DNA of 16,162 bases from positions 77,025 to 93,186 of the forward strand of contig DGDN01000043.1 in assembly GCA_002385465.1 (NCBI GenBank), written 5' to 3'. Below are positions 14,183 through 16,162 of this stretch, piece by piece. The position numbers were made by a program, and so were the translations under genes. The notes beneath the pieces were generated by a model that worked only from the letters and a program-made list of their open reading frames with translations, did not search any database and was not told where the DNA came from. Position 1 is the first letter of the stretch. Every line of letters begins with the position of its first letter. This stretch comes from Candidatus Fermentithermobacillaceae bacterium UBA3951 (GTDB taxonomy: Bacteria; Bacillota; Sulfobacillia; Fermentithermobacillales; Fermentithermobacillaceae).

Positions 14183-16059
14183 GTGAGATCTTACCTCCGC
14201 CTGGCGGCCGTCATAGCTGCATTCTGGGTCTTTGACGCGCTGGTTCACGCCGTTCTTCTATCAGACGGAACCATTATAGATCAAATCCTGAGACCGCCTT
14301 TGCCGGAGATCTACTCACGTTGTGCCGTTGCTTTTGGTCTCTTGTGTTCAATACTTCTCTACAGGTCCAAGATCGAAAAAGACGCGCAGCTCTCTAGGGA
14401 GCTGGACCAGTTCCGCAGCGCGGAGTCTATGTACCGGACGGTATTTGACCAGCTCGGAGAGGGCCTTGCTGTTAGGGAACTCGTTTTCGATGAAGAGGGG
14501 AACCCGGTAGACTACCGCTATCTTGATGTTAACCCTGCGTTTGAGGAGATAACCGGCCTCAAGAGAGAACAGGTTGTGGGAAAAACCGGAAGGTCACTAT
14601 TCCCGCGACTGGGCGAGGACCTCATCGAAAGATTTGTCACCGTCGCCATGACGGGACAAATAATGAGGTTTGAAGCGTTCATCGAAGACCTGGATAAGCA
14701 CTTTGGCTATACGGTGTTCTCCCCCGGAAAAATGCAGTTTGCCACTCTCATGATTGACGTCTCAGAGCGGAAGAGAACGGAATCGGTCCTGCGTCAAACG
14801 GCCTTCTTCGAGAGCTGTATAGCGGAAGTCGCAAAGATACTTGTCTCCAAAGAGTCGGAAGAGCTTAGTGACGTTCTCGAGATAGTTGCAGGCGCCTTGA
14901 ACCTGAGCTATTGCTCCGTGTTGGAACTTAAGCACGAGAAGACCATTTCGCGGATTCACGAATGGAGCGACCAAGAGGGCCCGGTCCACACGCAACAATT
15001 CCGTGGGTTCGATCTAACCCGGCTCGGGGATTGGTACGACACCTTGATGAGCGGCCAGTGCATACTGGCGAGAGAACTCAGTGAACACACGAAATCCGCC
15101 CTTCAAGAGGTAAAGATGCTCTCCGAAGGAGGCATCAAGGCGTTTGCCTCAGTGCCCATTCTGCTGCAAGGCAGGCTTATTGGCCTCCTAAGCGTCGGTG
15201 CCCGTAAAGTCCACGCGTGGTCTGCAAACGAAATCGGGCTCCTTGTCACAATCTCAGGGATACTGGCCACCTACCATAGGCGTGTACAAGCCGAGCGGCG
15301 GATGGAATACCTCACCTATCACGACTCCCTGACGCGCGTCCACAACAGGACGTACTTCGAGAGCAAGCTTCTTGCGGCAATTGCGAGCAAGCCTGTACTA
15401 AGCGTGATTATGGGCGACCTCAACGGTCTCAAGCTGATTAACGACCGCCTGGGCCATGCCGAGGGTGACCGGGTGATAGTGACTGCGGCCAAGGCTCTTA
15501 AGGCAGCCTGCCGGGAACAGGACGTGGTCATAAGATGGGGCGGCGACGAGTTCGTGATGATAATGCCCGGTGCGGATGAACAAGACGCCGCCAACGCTTG
15601 CAGCAAGATCCTGAAAAACTGTCGCTCCTTAGATAACGGCATCGAGGTCAGCATCTCGCTCGGCCACGCGACGAGAACCGACACGAGCGTCTCCATCAGG
15701 GAGCTCATCAAGAAGGCCGAGGACCTTATGTACCTCCACAAGATCCGGGAACGCCGGAGCTCCCGGCATTCTCTCTTGTCCTCTCTCGAACACTCGCTCC
15801 TTGAGCTAAGTCAAGAGACAAAAGAACACTGCGACAGGATAAGGGAACTGGCCTTGGCGGTAGGCAAAGAACTCGGGATGAGCCAGAGCGAGCTGGACGA
15901 ACTCGCGCTCCTCGCCTCTCTCCACGACGTAGGTAAGATAGGCATTCCCAGCCATATCCTGCTTAAACCAGACCTCCTCACCCCCGAGGAGTGGAGAGTG
16001 GTAAAAAAGCACCCGGAGATTGGCCATCGTATTGTACGCACGATCAGTGATCTCGTAGT
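14183..16059 (+). CDS. Membrane PAS-GAF-GGDEF-HD-GYP cyclic-di-GMP protein, 3'-truncated
   Basis: The open frame runs to the genomic end of the contig, giving about 625 residues. It has two N-terminal hydrophobic segments (about 6-26 and 46-60), PAS (about 82-195, with IDVSERKR at its end), GAF (about 208-365), GGDEF diguanylate cyclase (about 375-520) with intact GGDEF (453-457) and inhibitory RxxD (REQD, 444-447), and an HD-GYP phosphodiesterase domain beginning about 535 with HDVGKIGIP (581-589) and KKHPEIGH (608-615). The GYP part is missing because the contig ends there. It could both make and degrade c-di-GMP in response to a signal. The start is GTG with AGAGGAG ending ten bases upstream; an in-frame TAG lies just before it. 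The 117-base gap upstream shows no clear promoter. Confidence 0.92.
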
Positions 16060-16162
16060 CTGTCTCTTATACACATCTGACGCTGCCGACGAAGAGGAGA
16101 GTGTAGAACTCAGCGGTCGCCGCCGCATTAAAAAAAAAAGAAGATCTCGGTGGTATCCGGAT
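16060..16162. other. Illumina Nextera adapter read-through (artefact)
   Basis: 16060-16078 is the 19-base Tn5 mosaic end CTGTCTCTTATACACATCT and 16079-16092 is GACGCTGCCGACGA; together they are the reverse complement of the Nextera read-1 adapter. An octamer (AGAGGAGA, 16093-16100) sits at the i5 index position. 16101-16129 resembles the flow-cell P5 tail with about six errors, followed by ten A's and a second degraded tail fragment. None of this is genomic, and it creates false minus-strand frames ending in VYKRQ. Confidence 0.97.

Noticed and set aside
15811..16128. 105-codon minus-strand frame at the contig end
   Set aside because: Its first part is translated Nextera adapter (SAASDVYKRQ) and the rest is antisense to the HD-GYP domain.

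Overview
The window looks like one end of a draft contig from an anaerobic, Gram-positive-type bacterium of the Bacillota (clostridial, Moorella/Peptococcia-like). This is inferred from the gene families (long GlmL, PrpR-type sigma-54 activator, CheD, GGDEF/HD-GYP protein), strong Shine-Dalgarno sites and a moderately high GC content. No rRNA, tRNA, transposase, phage gene or CRISPR array was found.

Minus strand, 1-2107: a GlmL/MutL-type actin-fold ATPase (290-2107) overlaps the start of a partial barrel-like hypothetical protein (1-293). Minus strand, 2108-5364: a mostly non-coding gap with one candidate tiny ORF, then two tandem paralogous secreted or lipid-anchored beta-propeller-like proteins that share a conserved leader. 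The 785-base gap 5365-6149 holds that leader, an array of degenerate repeats with two near-identical 63-bp copies, and hairpins.

Minus strand, 6150-9873: a three-gene operon encoding a LeuC-like aconitase-family dehydratase large subunit, a class V aminotransferase and a MatC-like dicarboxylate permease. It is preceded by a textbook sigma-54 promoter (9918-9933) and an upstream inverted repeat (10049-10079). Just upstream and on the same strand is a PrpR-type sigma-54 activator (10078-11964), whose own predicted promoter overlaps a second inverted repeat with the same half-site. Together these read as a self-contained, inducible uptake and catabolism module for an unidentified organic acid or amino acid. 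No dehydratase small subunit is present.

From 12199 on are signalling genes: an orphan CheD deamidase on minus, then on plus a one-component regulator pairing a GAF-like sensor with a CitB/DcuR-type DNA-binding domain, and a large membrane PAS-GAF-GGDEF-HD-GYP cyclic-di-GMP protein. The last gene runs into the contig end. The final 103 bases (16060-16162) are not genomic: they are the Nextera transposase mosaic end, read-1 adapter, an index-like octamer, degraded flow-cell sequence and poly-A.
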